Source of the DNA: an uncultured Atopobium sp.
GTDB taxonomy: Bacteria > Actinomycetota > Coriobacteriia > Coriobacteriales > Atopobiaceae
Direction of reading: 5' to 3'
Assembly: GCA_937997345.1 (NCBI GenBank)
Contig: CALKTD010000012.1
Location: forward strand, 1 to 64,000
DNA: 64,000 bases
Positions within the stretch are counted from its first letter, which is position 1; each line of letters begins with the position of its first letter. The notes beneath the pieces were generated by a model. The model had not been told where the DNA came from. It saw only the letters and a list, made by a program, of their open reading frames with translations, and ran no database searches. Below are positions 35,638 through 44,417 of the stretch, one piece after another. Both the position numbers and the translations under genes were made by a program.

Positions 35638-36231
35638 TTATCGGCCCAAAACCTTCTTAAGAGGAGCCGCAAGAACCTGAACAACAATAGCATTAAAGAA
35701 TGCGGTTCCCACGATGACAGGAAGCATTACGTAGAAAAGCTCAATAGTTGCACCCTTGGCTGGAATAGCAATGGCGGCAAAGATCAGGCCAGAAATAAGA
35801 GTGGTTACAAAAGAACCAATTGCAGGCATTACTGGCTTATCTGCAAGAGCAGACCTTGTGAAGGCAAACATTACAAGTGAAGCTGCGCCCTCTGCAACAA
35901 AATCAGCACCAGGAACAGTTGTGGTCAGCTGAATAACGGTAGCTGCGATAAGACCAATAACCAGGCTCTGAATAGCGTTTGGCTTAAGCAAAAGAATAGC
36001 CAGGCAGAACGAAGAAATAATAAACTCTGGACCAATTCCAATAGCACTAATTGCCTTACCAACGGTCAGGTTAAGAATAAAACCAGCAGCATTAAGGACG
36101 GCAACAAGGACTAGAGAAGTAACGTCCAATACTCCTGCATTTTTTGAAACAGCAACAACACGTGGTGCCTGCTCTGCAGATCCTGTCTCTGTACCTGCGG
36201 CGATAACCTCATTGAGATTTTCTGTAGACAT
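35638..36231 (-). CDS. ECF S component, TrpP-like, predicted tryptophan transporter
   Basis: A 197-residue membrane protein with a 40-residue soluble N-terminus and about six helices. The stretch QSLVIGLIAATVIQLTTTVP and the closing helices resemble Bacillus TrpP (recalled: a VIG-type helix, then LTTAFP, then an S/G-rich helix pair). Six-helix S components capture substrate and dock on EcfT. The adjacent leader with three Trp codons makes tryptophan the most likely substrate; indole or another Trp-related compound is possible. AAAGGAG precedes the ATG. Homology was judged from memory, not by alignment. Confidence 0.75.
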   Translation of the reverse strand: MSTENLNEVIAAGTETGSAEQAPRVVAVSKNAGVLDVTSLVLVAVLNAAGFILNLTVGKAISAIGIGPEFIISSFCLAILLLKPNAIQSLVIGLIAATVIQLTTTVPGADFVAEGAASLVMFAFTRSALADKPVMPAIGSFVTTLISGLIFAAIAIPAKGATIELFYVMLPVIVGTAFFNAIVVQVLAAPLKKVLGR

Positions 36232-36322
36232 ACAAACTCCTTTAACGCAAAACTAAAACGTACAAACAAATTTTTAACAACACGGGTTTCTCGCCATCCG
36301 GATTTAGCAAGAAACGTACGCA

Positions 36323-36350
36323 CAAAAAAAGCTCTCGGTCACCCGAGAGC
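36323..36350 (-). terminator. Attenuator terminator ahead of the ECF transporter
   Basis: Perfect eight-pair stem GCTCTCGG / CCGAGAGC with loop GTGA, followed by TTTTTTT on the minus strand, 92 bases before the S-component ATG and 25 bases after the leader-peptide stop. TGACCG in its loop and descending arm (36336-36341) can pair instead with CGGTCA (36383-36388) at the end of the leader peptide gene. Confidence 0.9.
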
Positions 36351-36375
36351 CTCTAAATGCGTATGCAGAAGCAAC

Positions 36376-36438
36376 TCATCGCTGACCGGAGAAAGACAAG
36401 TTGTTCCACCACCACTGCTGAGTGCCTGTAGCGCGCAT
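36376..36438 (-). CDS. Tryptophan leader peptide (attenuator sensor)
   Basis: A 20-residue peptide starting MRATGTQQ, followed by three consecutive TGG (Trp) codons and ending SGQR. GGAGGAGG lies about eight bases before its ATG, so it is certainly translated well. Stalling at the Trp codons would leave CGGTCA, just before the stop, free to pair into the terminator and open it; a ribosome reaching the stop covers that segment, and the terminator forms. This is the classic trpL logic, but the controlled genes encode a transporter instead of trpE. It is too short to appear in normal gene calls. Confidence 0.9.
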   Translation of the reverse strand: MRATGTQQWWWNNLSFSGQR

Positions 36439-36478
36439 GATATGTCCTCCTCCCAAGAGCGTAAATTGCAATGTAAGA

Positions 36479-36509
36479 AGAATACCATTACTTTGTCAGA
36501 TTGTGTCAA
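36479..36509 (-). promoter_or_regulatory. Promoter of the Trp-leader/ECF operon
   Basis: A consensus TTGACA (36504-36509) with TGG-TATTCT (extended -10, 36479-36484) at 19 bases, or GGTATT at 17 bases. Transcription starts about 20 bases before the leader-peptide ribosome-binding site. Confidence 0.6.
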
Positions 36510-36569
36510 GAAATACAGTAAGAAACAAATTAGAAACTGTAAACGGTACGCGTAAGATACCGCGAGAAA

Positions 36570-36597
36570 CAAAAAAAGGGGTCCCGAAGGACCCCTT
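36570..36597 (-). terminator. Rho-independent terminator after rpmA
   Basis: Perfect nine-pair stem AAGGGGTCC / GGACCCCTT with a TTCG loop on the minus strand and a seven-base T run. Confidence 0.95.
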
Positions 36598-36624
36598 GAA
36601 TGAACTGCGAATGTTCAAGAAAAC

Positions 36625-36879
36625 TTATACCTCAGCAGCAACGACGTTAACGACGTGCTTAGCACCCTTCTTAAACTCAACAACGCCATCGCAAAGTGCA
36701 AAGAGAGTGTCATCCTTGCCGCGACCAACGTTTACGCCAGGAGTGATGTGCGTACCACGCTGACGGATGATAATCTGGCCAGCCTTGATTGCCTGACCAC
36801 CGTAAATCTTAACGCCAAGGCGCTGTGCTTGTGAGTCGCGACCATTGCGGGAAGAGCCGAGACCTTTCTTGTGTGCCAT
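36625..36879 (-). CDS. rpmA: 50S ribosomal protein L27
   Basis: Large-subunit protein whose N-terminus reaches the peptidyl-transferase centre. The 84-residue product starts MAHKKGLGSSRNGRDSQAQR with GGQAIKAGQIIIRQRGT; it begins at the mature-like end, without the cleavable leader found in Firmicutes. AGGTAG precedes the ATG; it lies 38 bases after rplU. Confidence 0.97.
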   Translation of the reverse strand: MAHKKGLGSSRNGRDSQAQRLGVKIYGGQAIKAGQIIIRQRGTHITPGVNVGRGKDDTLFALCDGVVEFKKGAKHVVNVVAAEV

Positions 36880-36917
36880 AAATGCTACCTGCCTATCTCA
36901 ATATCAGAAGTGACCAA

Positions 36918-37268
36918 TTACTCTGCAGACTCGTCGGATGCCTTAGCTGCAGCCTTACGAGCGGTAGGGAGCGCGGTAACCTTCAGCTTAGTAAGGTTCT
37001 GACGGTGACCATTGGCGCGGTGATAGCGCTTACGCTTGTGGAACTTGAAGACGAGAACCTTCTTGTCCTTGTACTGCTCAAGAACCTCACAGGTAACCTT
37101 CTTAGAGGAAAGAGTGGCAGCGTCAGCAACAACCTTCTTGCCGTCGTTAAGCATAAGAACATCAAGCTTTACCTTATCGCCAGGCTGCGCATCAAGCTTC
37201 TCGACGCTGATTACGTCGCCCTTGGCAACCTTATACTGCTTGCCACCAGTTGCTACGATTGCGTACAT
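36918..37268 (-). CDS. rplU: 50S ribosomal protein L21
   Basis: The 116-residue product begins MYAIVATGGKQYKVAKGD and contains FKFHKRKRYHRANGHRQN, the conserved basic segment; a short Ala/Lys-rich tail follows. GAAGGG precedes the ATG. It is transcribed with rpmA from its own promoter with a structured leader. Confidence 0.97.
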   Translation of the reverse strand: MYAIVATGGKQYKVAKGDVISVEKLDAQPGDKVKLDVLMLNDGKKVVADAATLSSKKVTCEVLEQYKDKKVLVFKFHKRKRYHRANGHRQNLTKLKVTALPTARKAAAKASDESAE

Positions 37269-37449
37269 GTGTGTAACCCTTCATTGCTGATTCTTGCAAC
37301 GATTAATACTATCTTTGCATTTCTGAAGATCCGAGCAAAGATCTTCGCCGCCGTGACCTGTGACATCCGCGGGAAACTGTCGGTGTCCCATGTCCCTCGG
37401 CGAGAAACACAACTCGAAATAGTCTACTGCATATTTCAGAAAATTCCAA
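37269..37449 (-). promoter_or_regulatory. rplU promoter and leader with two mutually exclusive hairpins
   Basis: TTGGAA (37444-37449), 17 bases, TAGACT (37421-37426). The leader of about 150 bases can form GAAGATC/GATCTTC (37325-37331 with 37340-37346) or ATCTTTGC/GCAAAGAT (37311-37318 with 37335-37342). The two share bases, so they exclude each other. One copy of the GGCGAGAA word lies at 37399-37406. This is a candidate L21 autoregulatory leader. Confidence 0.5.
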
Positions 37450-37463
37450 GACAAAACTACATG

Positions 37464-38285
37464 TTATAGAGGCTTCACAAGGAGTCCATTTTCTGAAACG
37501 TGTGCCTGTGAGACTCGGCACACCTTCAACGAGTCAATGCCTTGTAGGCCATCCACTCCAGCTTGAGCTGCAATTCTTTGAGCCTCATAAATCAAAACTG
37601 CAGGTCTAAGCGCTGCTCTTGGATCTTGGAGTGTATCAAGCTCAAATGAAATACACGTTTCAGATGAGCTCTCAGAAATCTTATAGCCCGCAAACGTTGT
37701 CTCTAAATTGACCACTTTTTGCTTGTCTCCGCGCATGTATGTCAGCTCTTTTTTGGCGAGAAGATCCTCAAACCCCCAACGCAACGCGTCTGACCTAAGA
37801 CCTTTTCCTAAAATGTCGCATCTCCAGTGAGCGGCATTCAACCATGCTTCAAGCGCTGGCAGCAACCGATCAACGTAGCTGGCAGCAAACGGAGCAAGCG
37901 CGGGAGGCGTAGCCGACAACAGCCTCTCTAACGCTTCATTTGGGTCCACGTATTCTGTGAGCTTCAAGTCAAAGTACTCCGCCTCAGACGAAGCGCCAAC
38001 GGGAAGCGCCTGAGAGAACTGAACGCCCATGCGCTTTGCAAAGCCATTGCCTACCCTAAATGGCAACTGAGCTCGGCGAACACAGCGCTCAATGGTACCA
38101 ATAAGCTCAAGGTGTCCTAAAAACGCAAGGCGGTCATCTTTCTTGTAAGCCACGCGAAGCCTAAAAATCTCTGCTCCGCGCTCCGTCATAATCTCTGGCT
38201 GAATCTGTGGCTTACCGGCACGCCAGTCTTTCTTCACGGACTCAGCCACCTCAGGAGCTACGCTCTCTACCTGCTTATCCGTCAT
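37464..38285 (-). CDS. DUF2344 protein associated with a radical SAM enzyme
   Basis: A 273-residue protein of the TIGR03936 type: RLRVAYKKDDRLAFLGHLEL, FAKRMGVQFSQALPVGASS and YFDLKLTEYVD. Function is unknown; the family is found beside, or fused to, B12-binding radical SAM proteins and ahead of rplU-rpmA, pointing to ribosome or RNA modification. The ATG overlaps the upstream stop as ATGA, and the frame upstream of it is part of that gene. Confidence 0.88.
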   Translation of the reverse strand: MTDKQVESVAPEVAESVKKDWRAGKPQIQPEIMTERGAEIFRLRVAYKKDDRLAFLGHLELIGTIERCVRRAQLPFRVGNGFAKRMGVQFSQALPVGASSEAEYFDLKLTEYVDPNEALERLLSATPPALAPFAASYVDRLLPALEAWLNAAHWRCDILGKGLRSDALRWGFEDLLAKKELTYMRGDKQKVVNLETTFAGYKISESSSETCISFELDTLQDPRAALRPAVLIYEAQRIAAQAGVDGLQGIDSLKVCRVSQAHVSENGLLVKPL

Positions 38286-40147
38286 GAGCGCACCCCCATC
38301 AACACGTTGTCGACCTTCAAGGTCTGGCATACCGCACATCCCGTACAAGAGGTAAATGTGCAGTCTGGTGTAGTAACTTCATCCAATGCTCGACGATATT
38401 CTCGCTGTAAATAACCCTTGGAGACGCTAGGAGACGTGTGATCCCAAGGAAGTTTTGCCTGGATATCAAAGGTTTCTGTTGCAATATCTGAGAGTGAGAA
38501 ACCCAGACTTTCTGCTGCCGCATTCCAAGCATCAAGATTAAACTCGCTGGTCCATGCATCAAACTTACAACCATTTTTCCAAGCCCGGTAAATCAAATCA
38601 AAACCGTCGCGGCCCATCTTTGAAAGCGCACCTTCTACCAGGGACGTTCCAGAATCGTGGTAGGCAATCTTGAGTCCCCTATCGTGATTTGACGACAAGA
38701 GCAACTGCTGTCTACGCTGGGCTTCCTCACGAGAAATCTGGCCAACCCACTGGAATGGCGTGTAGGACTTGGGCACAAATACGGCAACGGAAGCAGAAAC
38801 AGTAACACCCTTGCCGCCAATTTCTCGACCGATATCTAAAATACGCTTTGCAACTGCGGGAATGGCTTGAATGTCTTCATCGGTTTCTGTTGGAAGGCCC
38901 ATCATAAAGTAGAGCTTCATGCGGCGCCAGCCGTTTTCAAACGCATTTCTAGCTGCCGATTCAAGATCATCCTCAGTGACATTTTTGTTTATGACGTCAC
39001 GCATGCGCTGAGAACCTGCTTCTGGAGCAAACGTCAGTCCGCCGCGCCTTGAAGTAGAAACAGCATCTGCCATCTCCGCGCCAAACGCGTCCATACGCTG
39101 GGAAGGAATGGAGATTCGCACGCCGCGTTTACGAAGATCAGAGTTCATACGGCGCAAAATGTAGCCGCACTGAGAGTGATCCGTTGTAGAGAGCGATGTT
39201 AGCGAGACCTCATCGTAGCCGCTCTTCAAAAGGCCTTCCTCGCCTGCTTTAACAATCTGCTGAGCTGGACGCTCGCGAACAGGACGATACGTCATACCAG
39301 CCTGACAGAACCTACAGCCACGAGCACAGCCGCGCTGAATCTCTAGAGCCAGCCTGTCTTGAACAATTTCGGTATACGGAACAATGCGCTGTGCAACAGG
39401 GTCTGTTACTGAAAGGTCTGGCAGACAGCGCTTATAGACCACGCTTGGTGCGCTACTTCCCTCTTTAGGGATCGCATAGCCCCAGCGTGTTGAGGTATTA
39501 TCGTGCACAATCTGATAAAGCGACGGCACGTACACACCTTGAATCTCAGACAACCTCTGCAAAATCTCTTGGCGAGAAACTCCTTCAAGCTTGGAAGTTC
39601 TCACGCACTCACACATCTCTACCAGCGCTTCTTCGCCGTCGCCTAATAGAATTGCATCAAAGAGCGGGGACAGCGGCTCTGAGTTCCAAACAGAAGGACC
39701 GCCACCAAAAATAAGTGGGTCCTCATCATCACGTTCTTCAGCGAGCAATGGAATGCCTGCTAAATCAAGCGTTTCTATAATGTTTGTAGCAATCATTTCA
39801 TGCGCAAGGGTGAAGCCCACTACATCAAAAGATGCTAAAGGTGCAGCACCCTCCAACGAAAGCAGAGGAACATTGCGCTTGCGCATCAAAGCTGCCATAT
39901 CAGTCCATGGTAGGTAGGCGCGCTCACAAGAAATATGAGGAGCCTTATTCAAAGCGTTATAGAGAATAGCAATGCCCAAATTAGGCTGACCAACCTCGTA
40001 CACATCAGCGTAAACCATGCAAACGTGAAAAGGACCTTCTTGCTCCTCTACTGCTCCCCACTCGTGATTCAAGTATCTTGAGGGTTTCTCGACATGCGGA
40101 AGCATGGGCTCAATGAGGTGGAAGAGATTTTCTCGTTTAACGCGCAC
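38282..40147 (-). CDS. B12-binding-domain radical SAM protein (TIGR03960 family)
   Basis: A 621-residue protein with an N-terminal region of cobalamin-binding type (VGQPNLGIAILYNALNK), then a radical SAM barrel with the cluster motif CARGCRFCQAG around residue 275, and a C-terminal extension with a CTFTSCTGCAVCQT cysteine cluster that may hold another iron-sulfur centre. The substrate is unknown; its partner is the DUF2344 gene. GTG start without a clear ribosome-binding site. Confidence 0.88.
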   Translation of the reverse strand: MRVKRENLFHLIEPMLPHVEKPSRYLNHEWGAVEEQEGPFHVCMVYADVYEVGQPNLGIAILYNALNKAPHISCERAYLPWTDMAALMRKRNVPLLSLEGAAPLASFDVVGFTLAHEMIATNIIETLDLAGIPLLAEERDDEDPLIFGGGPSVWNSEPLSPLFDAILLGDGEEALVEMCECVRTSKLEGVSRQEILQRLSEIQGVYVPSLYQIVHDNTSTRWGYAIPKEGSSAPSVVYKRCLPDLSVTDPVAQRIVPYTEIVQDRLALEIQRGCARGCRFCQAGMTYRPVRERPAQQIVKAGEEGLLKSGYDEVSLTSLSTTDHSQCGYILRRMNSDLRKRGVRISIPSQRMDAFGAEMADAVSTSRRGGLTFAPEAGSQRMRDVINKNVTEDDLESAARNAFENGWRRMKLYFMMGLPTETDEDIQAIPAVAKRILDIGREIGGKGVTVSASVAVFVPKSYTPFQWVGQISREEAQRRQQLLLSSNHDRGLKIAYHDSGTSLVEGALSKMGRDGFDLIYRAWKNGCKFDAWTSEFNLDAWNAAAESLGFSLSDIATETFDIQAKLPWDHTSPSVSKGYLQREYRRALDEVTTPDCTFTSCTGCAVCQTLKVDNVLMGVRS

Positions 40148-40160
40148 GATAGTCTACTTT

Positions 40161-41153
40161 CTATCTTTTGGCGAGGGACTGTGTGGTTGCTATCTCTACG
40201 GTATTTGATTGTGAATTTGTATCTGCTGTTGCACTTGCGTCTGTAGAAGCACTCGTAGTGCCGGTTTTGGTAGAAGAATTATCTGCTACCCTATCGCGTT
40301 TCTCGGCAATTTTGCGAGCATACGCGTGAATGACGCGAGCTGTAGTGTGAGTTCCTGCGTATCCCATGCCAGCCTTAAGCGCCCAGCCAAATCCAGGAAC
40401 TGTGCCTGCAACCGTGCGTGCAACCGTACGGTATCCAAAGCCCGCACCCACAACGCCGAGAAGTTCGGCGATGGTTTCAACACTCATATTGATGTTATAG
40501 GCGGCGGTAATATCAAGTGCCAGCCTAATCTGGCGCGCTGTCATCAGCGGCATATCAGAGCCAGGAACAATCGCCACAGCTCCAATAGCTGCATTCTCTT
40601 TAGCGCAAGCAGCTGTTATCTGTTTGACCACTTGAGTTCTACAAAGAGGATACGCTGCCGCAAAAGAGACTGATTTTTCTGTTGCAGTTGCAATCCATGA
40701 AGAGAGTCGATCAAAGAGCACTTCTTCAGTGGTACCCGCAACAATGCTAATAAGCCCTGTGTTGTAGAGCGTATCAGCAATTTGTTGCGCTTCAACTGCA
40801 GACTCTACAACCACCGCACAAGGAATTGAATGACTTACCAACATGGTAAGGGCATCCTCGTACTGTGAGGTTGGCGTAGGAATAATCACCGCAATATCAG
40901 GAATAGCAGCATTCTTTCCCGCGCAACCAATGCCTCCAGAAACAAACGAAACACCGTCGGCAAGCTTAGAGACGCGCACCGTTGCATCTGTTCTCTCTGG
41001 CATAAAATACGAATGCACGGCAAGAATTACCTCTTCAGAAGCAAGGGAATCAACGTAGATATGCGTATAAGTTGGCTCGAGAGATGAAAGCGACCCGCGG
41101 AATTCTTGTAATACAGAGGTAGCAAGTTTGCCCAAGCTGTTTCTTTTTGCCAT
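40161..41153 (-). CDS. Uncharacterised protein with a DUF697-like C-terminal domain
   Basis: A 330-residue protein. The N-terminal half (VSFVSGGIGCAGKNAAIPDI, IIPTPTSQYEDALTMLVSHS) resembles no family I recognise with certainty and has no P-loop. From about residue 185 it resembles DUF697: IGAVAIVPGSDMPLMTARQI, then glycine-rich amphipathic helices (VVGAGFGYRTVARTVAGTVP). The last 50 residues are Ser/Thr-rich. DUF697 domains in other proteins follow GTPase modules and are membrane-associated. It directly follows rodA (four bases), so it probably belongs to the wall-elongation operon. Confidence 0.7.
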   Translation of the reverse strand: MAKRNSLGKLATSVLQEFRGSLSSLEPTYTHIYVDSLASEEVILAVHSYFMPERTDATVRVSKLADGVSFVSGGIGCAGKNAAIPDIAVIIPTPTSQYEDALTMLVSHSIPCAVVVESAVEAQQIADTLYNTGLISIVAGTTEEVLFDRLSSWIATATEKSVSFAAAYPLCRTQVVKQITAACAKENAAIGAVAIVPGSDMPLMTARQIRLALDITAAYNINMSVETIAELLGVVGAGFGYRTVARTVAGTVPGFGWALKAGMGYAGTHTTARVIHAYARKIAEKRDRVADNSSTKTGTTSASTDASATADTNSQSNTVEIATTQSLAKR

Positions 41154-41156
41154 GGC

Positions 41157-42383
41157 TTATGCCGCCTTTGTTCTATGTCTGTAAACAGACTGGACGATTC
41201 CTACAGAAACGAGCTGGGCAATCATCGATGTTGATCCAAAGCTGATAAAAGGCAATGGAATACCCGTAATAGGCATGATACCAATACACATGCCAACATT
41301 CTGTAAAACCTGGAACGACCACATGGCTGCACAACCAACAAGTACCAGCTTAGAGAAGGTATTTTCGGTCCTCATGGCAAACAGAATGGTTGCAAAAATC
41401 ATCCATGCAAAAAGTGAAAGCATAATGAATGCACCAAGGAAGCCAAACTCTTCCGAGAAGAGTGCAAAAACAAAGTCTGTGTGCGCCTCTGGTAAGAATC
41501 GTCCACTTGCCTGCGTAGCGTTACCTGGTCCTTTTCCAATAAAGCCACCAGAACCTACGGCAATCTTTGCCTGTTGCAGGTTATAACCGTCTCCCGACGG
41601 ATCAACGGAAGGATCCAAGAAGACGGTAAGACGCTTCATCTGGTACTCCTTAAGAATGTGAGGAATACCAGGGATCATAGAAGTCACAACAACAAGAGCA
41701 ACAACAGCAATGAGCAAAAGAACGGTCACAAGAATCCAAGAACGTTTTGCACCAGAGCAAATGATGATGGTGGCTCCGATAACCAAAATAATCAGGCCAG
41801 TTCCCAGGTCAGGCAAAAGCATAATGGAGCCGAATGGAACCATCAATGTTCCACAAAGCTTTACATAGTCTCTGAGCGTTTCTACCTTGCCGTTATACTG
41901 AGCACACACCGAAGCCATAAGAAAGATTGTGACAATCTTTCCCAGCTCAGACGGCTGAAATCTAAATCCAACAAGTGGGATATTAACCCAACCAGTCATA
42001 CCCTTAACCGAGACGCCAAAGCCGGGGATCTTAGGCAAAATCATCAACACAACTACGCCAACAAGCAGCACATTTGTCATATTTGAAAGTGCTCTGTAGT
42101 CATAGCGCCACACAAGCGTGGCAAAAACAAGGCCCAAACCAATACCCAGAAGGTGCCTAGGAAAACTAGCTTCGGCAATGTTCATCGATGCGGTCCAGAT
42201 AACCACAATGCCGATGAGGACGAGAAGTGCCGCGGGAACAAGCTGTGCTAGATAGAGATTACTCAAGATATTCTTTCCAGTAAGCTTCTCTTTCTTGGCA
42301 AGGCCGCCTGAAGGAATACCTCCACGCCTCCTAAAAGGTGAGTTCATTCTCTGTTTTGTAACTGCAGATGAATCAAGTGCCAT
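41157..42383 (-). CDS. rodA: RodA/FtsW-type peptidoglycan glycosyltransferase (SEDS)
   Basis: Polymerises glycan strands with its partner PBP. The 408-residue product has about ten helices; FRYDYRALSNMTN, the FQPSELGKI segment with its catalytic-type Asp later in LLPDLGTGLIIL, and the C-terminal IGIMPITGIPLPFISFGSTS are SEDS hallmarks. GGAGG precedes the ATG, and the intergenic TTCTCGCC word forms the spacer of that ribosome-binding region. Placement after mrdA points to RodA rather than FtsW. Confidence 0.94.
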   Translation of the reverse strand: MALDSSAVTKQRMNSPFRRRGGIPSGGLAKKEKLTGKNILSNLYLAQLVPAALLVLIGIVVIWTASMNIAEASFPRHLLGIGLGLVFATLVWRYDYRALSNMTNVLLVGVVVLMILPKIPGFGVSVKGMTGWVNIPLVGFRFQPSELGKIVTIFLMASVCAQYNGKVETLRDYVKLCGTLMVPFGSIMLLPDLGTGLIILVIGATIIICSGAKRSWILVTVLLLIAVVALVVVTSMIPGIPHILKEYQMKRLTVFLDPSVDPSGDGYNLQQAKIAVGSGGFIGKGPGNATQASGRFLPEAHTDFVFALFSEEFGFLGAFIMLSLFAWMIFATILFAMRTENTFSKLVLVGCAAMWSFQVLQNVGMCIGIMPITGIPLPFISFGSTSMIAQLVSVGIVQSVYRHRTKAA

Positions 42384-42398
42384 GGGTTTCTCGCCTCC

Positions 42399-44408
42399 TT
42401 ACCTACCAACGTTGTCTGGCTGATTATAAATTGCACCGAAGACGTCTCGAACAATATACATACCAGAGCCTGCGCCAGCAGGCGCGCAATCAAGGTTTGC
42501 AGCAATAACATACTGAGGCTTATCTGCAGGTGCATAGCCAACAAACCAACCAACCGGCTCGCCAATAGATTGCTGCTCAGCAGTACCTGTCTTGCCACAA
42601 ACGGTAACATCCAGATTGGTCCAGTGAATAGTCTGAGTGGCAGACTCCTCGTAGACAACACCATAAAGACCGCGAGCAACAATGTCCCGATGCTCATCTT
42701 TTTCTTCTGGGTTCAGAATGACCTCGTTTTTATACTCAATAACAGAGCCATTTCCGTTTCTGGCATTAATACTCTTCAAAACATGTGGTTTGTAAATTGG
42801 ACCTCGGTTTGCAATACCACAATATGCATTTGCCATCTGGAGGCAGGTTACCAAAAGATCGCCCTGTCCAATTGCAAGGTTACAGTTATCGCCACCCTGC
42901 CACTTACGAGCATCATCAGGCGAGCTGGTAAAGTAATTCCACTTCCACTCTGCATCAGGAACGCGGCCAGATGCCTCTTCTGGAAGGTCAATACCAGAAA
43001 GCGCGCCAAGTCCAAAGGCACGGAATGTCTCTTGCATGCCCTCTGGATGATCATTGTTATAGAAGAAGCCCTTACCAATCTCATAAAAAACAATATCGCA
43101 AGAGTTGGTAATACCGGTAATCAGGTTAACGGTGCCGTGGCCAGAAAGAAGCCAGCAGTGCATGCCGTACTGCTCGCCAAAACCAGTCCAGAAACCCGTG
43201 CAATACCAGCTTGAATTTCCATCACAAATGCCGTATTTAAGTCCGGCAAAGGTAGTAAGTGCTTTGATGGTAGATCCAGATGGATACTGTCCAGCAATTG
43301 CGCGATTCATCAGCGGATAGTTTGCCTCTTCAGAGGAAAGCGTATCCCAGTCAGAACTGGAAATGCCTCCAACAAACATTGAAGGTGAATACGTTGGATA
43401 GCTTGCCATAGCAATAACTTCACCGTTAGTGCAATCAAGTGCCACCACACTTGCACTGCGACCTTGGAAGTCTTGTGATCTAACTGTGTTGATAACACTG
43501 ACAAGGGATGCTTCTGCTGCTTTTTGAATGTTCGCATCAATGGTCAAAACAACATCTGAGCCGCTCTGAGGAGCAATAGACGTCGAGTGAGATAATACAT
43601 TACCAGCAGCGTCAACATACACCGTTTGCTCACCACGAACACCCTGAAGAGCGGACTCGTACTGATACTCAACACCCGTTTGTCCCACGATATCGCCGTG
43701 GGCATACACAAAACCGCCATCCGCAGTTTTACTGCTTTCAAGCTGCTCTTGTGTAACAGTTCCAGTGTAGCCAACAACATGAGCGGCTAGAGAACCGTTT
43801 GGATAGGCGCGCTGGGTGCGCTCCTCAATTGAAACGCCATCAAGCAAAGCACCATGAGCGTAAATGTAGGCAACTACGCGCCTAGAAACATCTACAGAAA
43901 CCGTGCGAAGTGCTTGGGCGCCATCAGAGGTATCCATGATTTTTCTGCGCACCGCCAACATAGGCATGCCCAAAAGGTTAGCAAGAATCTGCAGTTTAAT
44001 GTAGTCTTCCGCAACGTCTGCTCGAGCTACTACCGTTGGACTTGGCCTGTTAGTAACAATCTCGACGCCATTTCTGTCCAAAATACGACCACGAGGCGCT
44101 GCTGTAGTAACGGTTCGCGTACGGTTTCTCTCTGCTTGCTCGGTATAGTCAGCTGACGATAAGAGCTGCATGGTCCAAAGACGACCAATAAGCACGGCAA
44201 ACATGCCGCCAACAGCAATTGCAAATCCGATAAGTCTGGACGAGAGGGTCTTCTCGGCAGAGCCGTCAGAACCACCAGACGCCTTGGGAGCGCCGCCGCC
44301 AATATCAAAGGTAAACGGCGAGTCTTTTCTACCAAAGGTGAGGTAAACGATGATCAAACCAATTGCTGCAACAGCGCAACAAGCAAGGATAACAAGGGTG
44401 AAATTCAT
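42399..44408 (-). CDS. mrdA: Class B penicillin-binding protein, PBP2 type
   Basis: D,D-transpeptidase for side-wall peptidoglycan, partner of RodA. The 669-residue product has one N-terminal helix, a second hydrophobic segment near residue 60, a dimerisation region (RGRILDRNGVEIVTNRPSPT), and the transpeptidase domain with YPSGSTIKALTTF (Ser nucleophile), TNSCD (SxN) and CGKTGTAEQ (KTG). AAGGGG precedes the ATG. Confidence 0.94.
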   Translation of the reverse strand: MNFTLVILACCAVAAIGLIIVYLTFGRKDSPFTFDIGGGAPKASGGSDGSAEKTLSSRLIGFAIAVGGMFAVLIGRLWTMQLLSSADYTEQAERNRTRTVTTAAPRGRILDRNGVEIVTNRPSPTVVARADVAEDYIKLQILANLLGMPMLAVRRKIMDTSDGAQALRTVSVDVSRRVVAYIYAHGALLDGVSIEERTQRAYPNGSLAAHVVGYTGTVTQEQLESSKTADGGFVYAHGDIVGQTGVEYQYESALQGVRGEQTVYVDAAGNVLSHSTSIAPQSGSDVVLTIDANIQKAAEASLVSVINTVRSQDFQGRSASVVALDCTNGEVIAMASYPTYSPSMFVGGISSSDWDTLSSEEANYPLMNRAIAGQYPSGSTIKALTTFAGLKYGICDGNSSWYCTGFWTGFGEQYGMHCWLLSGHGTVNLITGITNSCDIVFYEIGKGFFYNNDHPEGMQETFRAFGLGALSGIDLPEEASGRVPDAEWKWNYFTSSPDDARKWQGGDNCNLAIGQGDLLVTCLQMANAYCGIANRGPIYKPHVLKSINARNGNGSVIEYKNEVILNPEEKDEHRDIVARGLYGVVYEESATQTIHWTNLDVTVCGKTGTAEQQSIGEPVGWFVGYAPADKPQYVIAANLDCAPAGAGSGMYIVRDVFGAIYNQPDNVGR

Positions 44409-44417
44409 ACTAACCCC

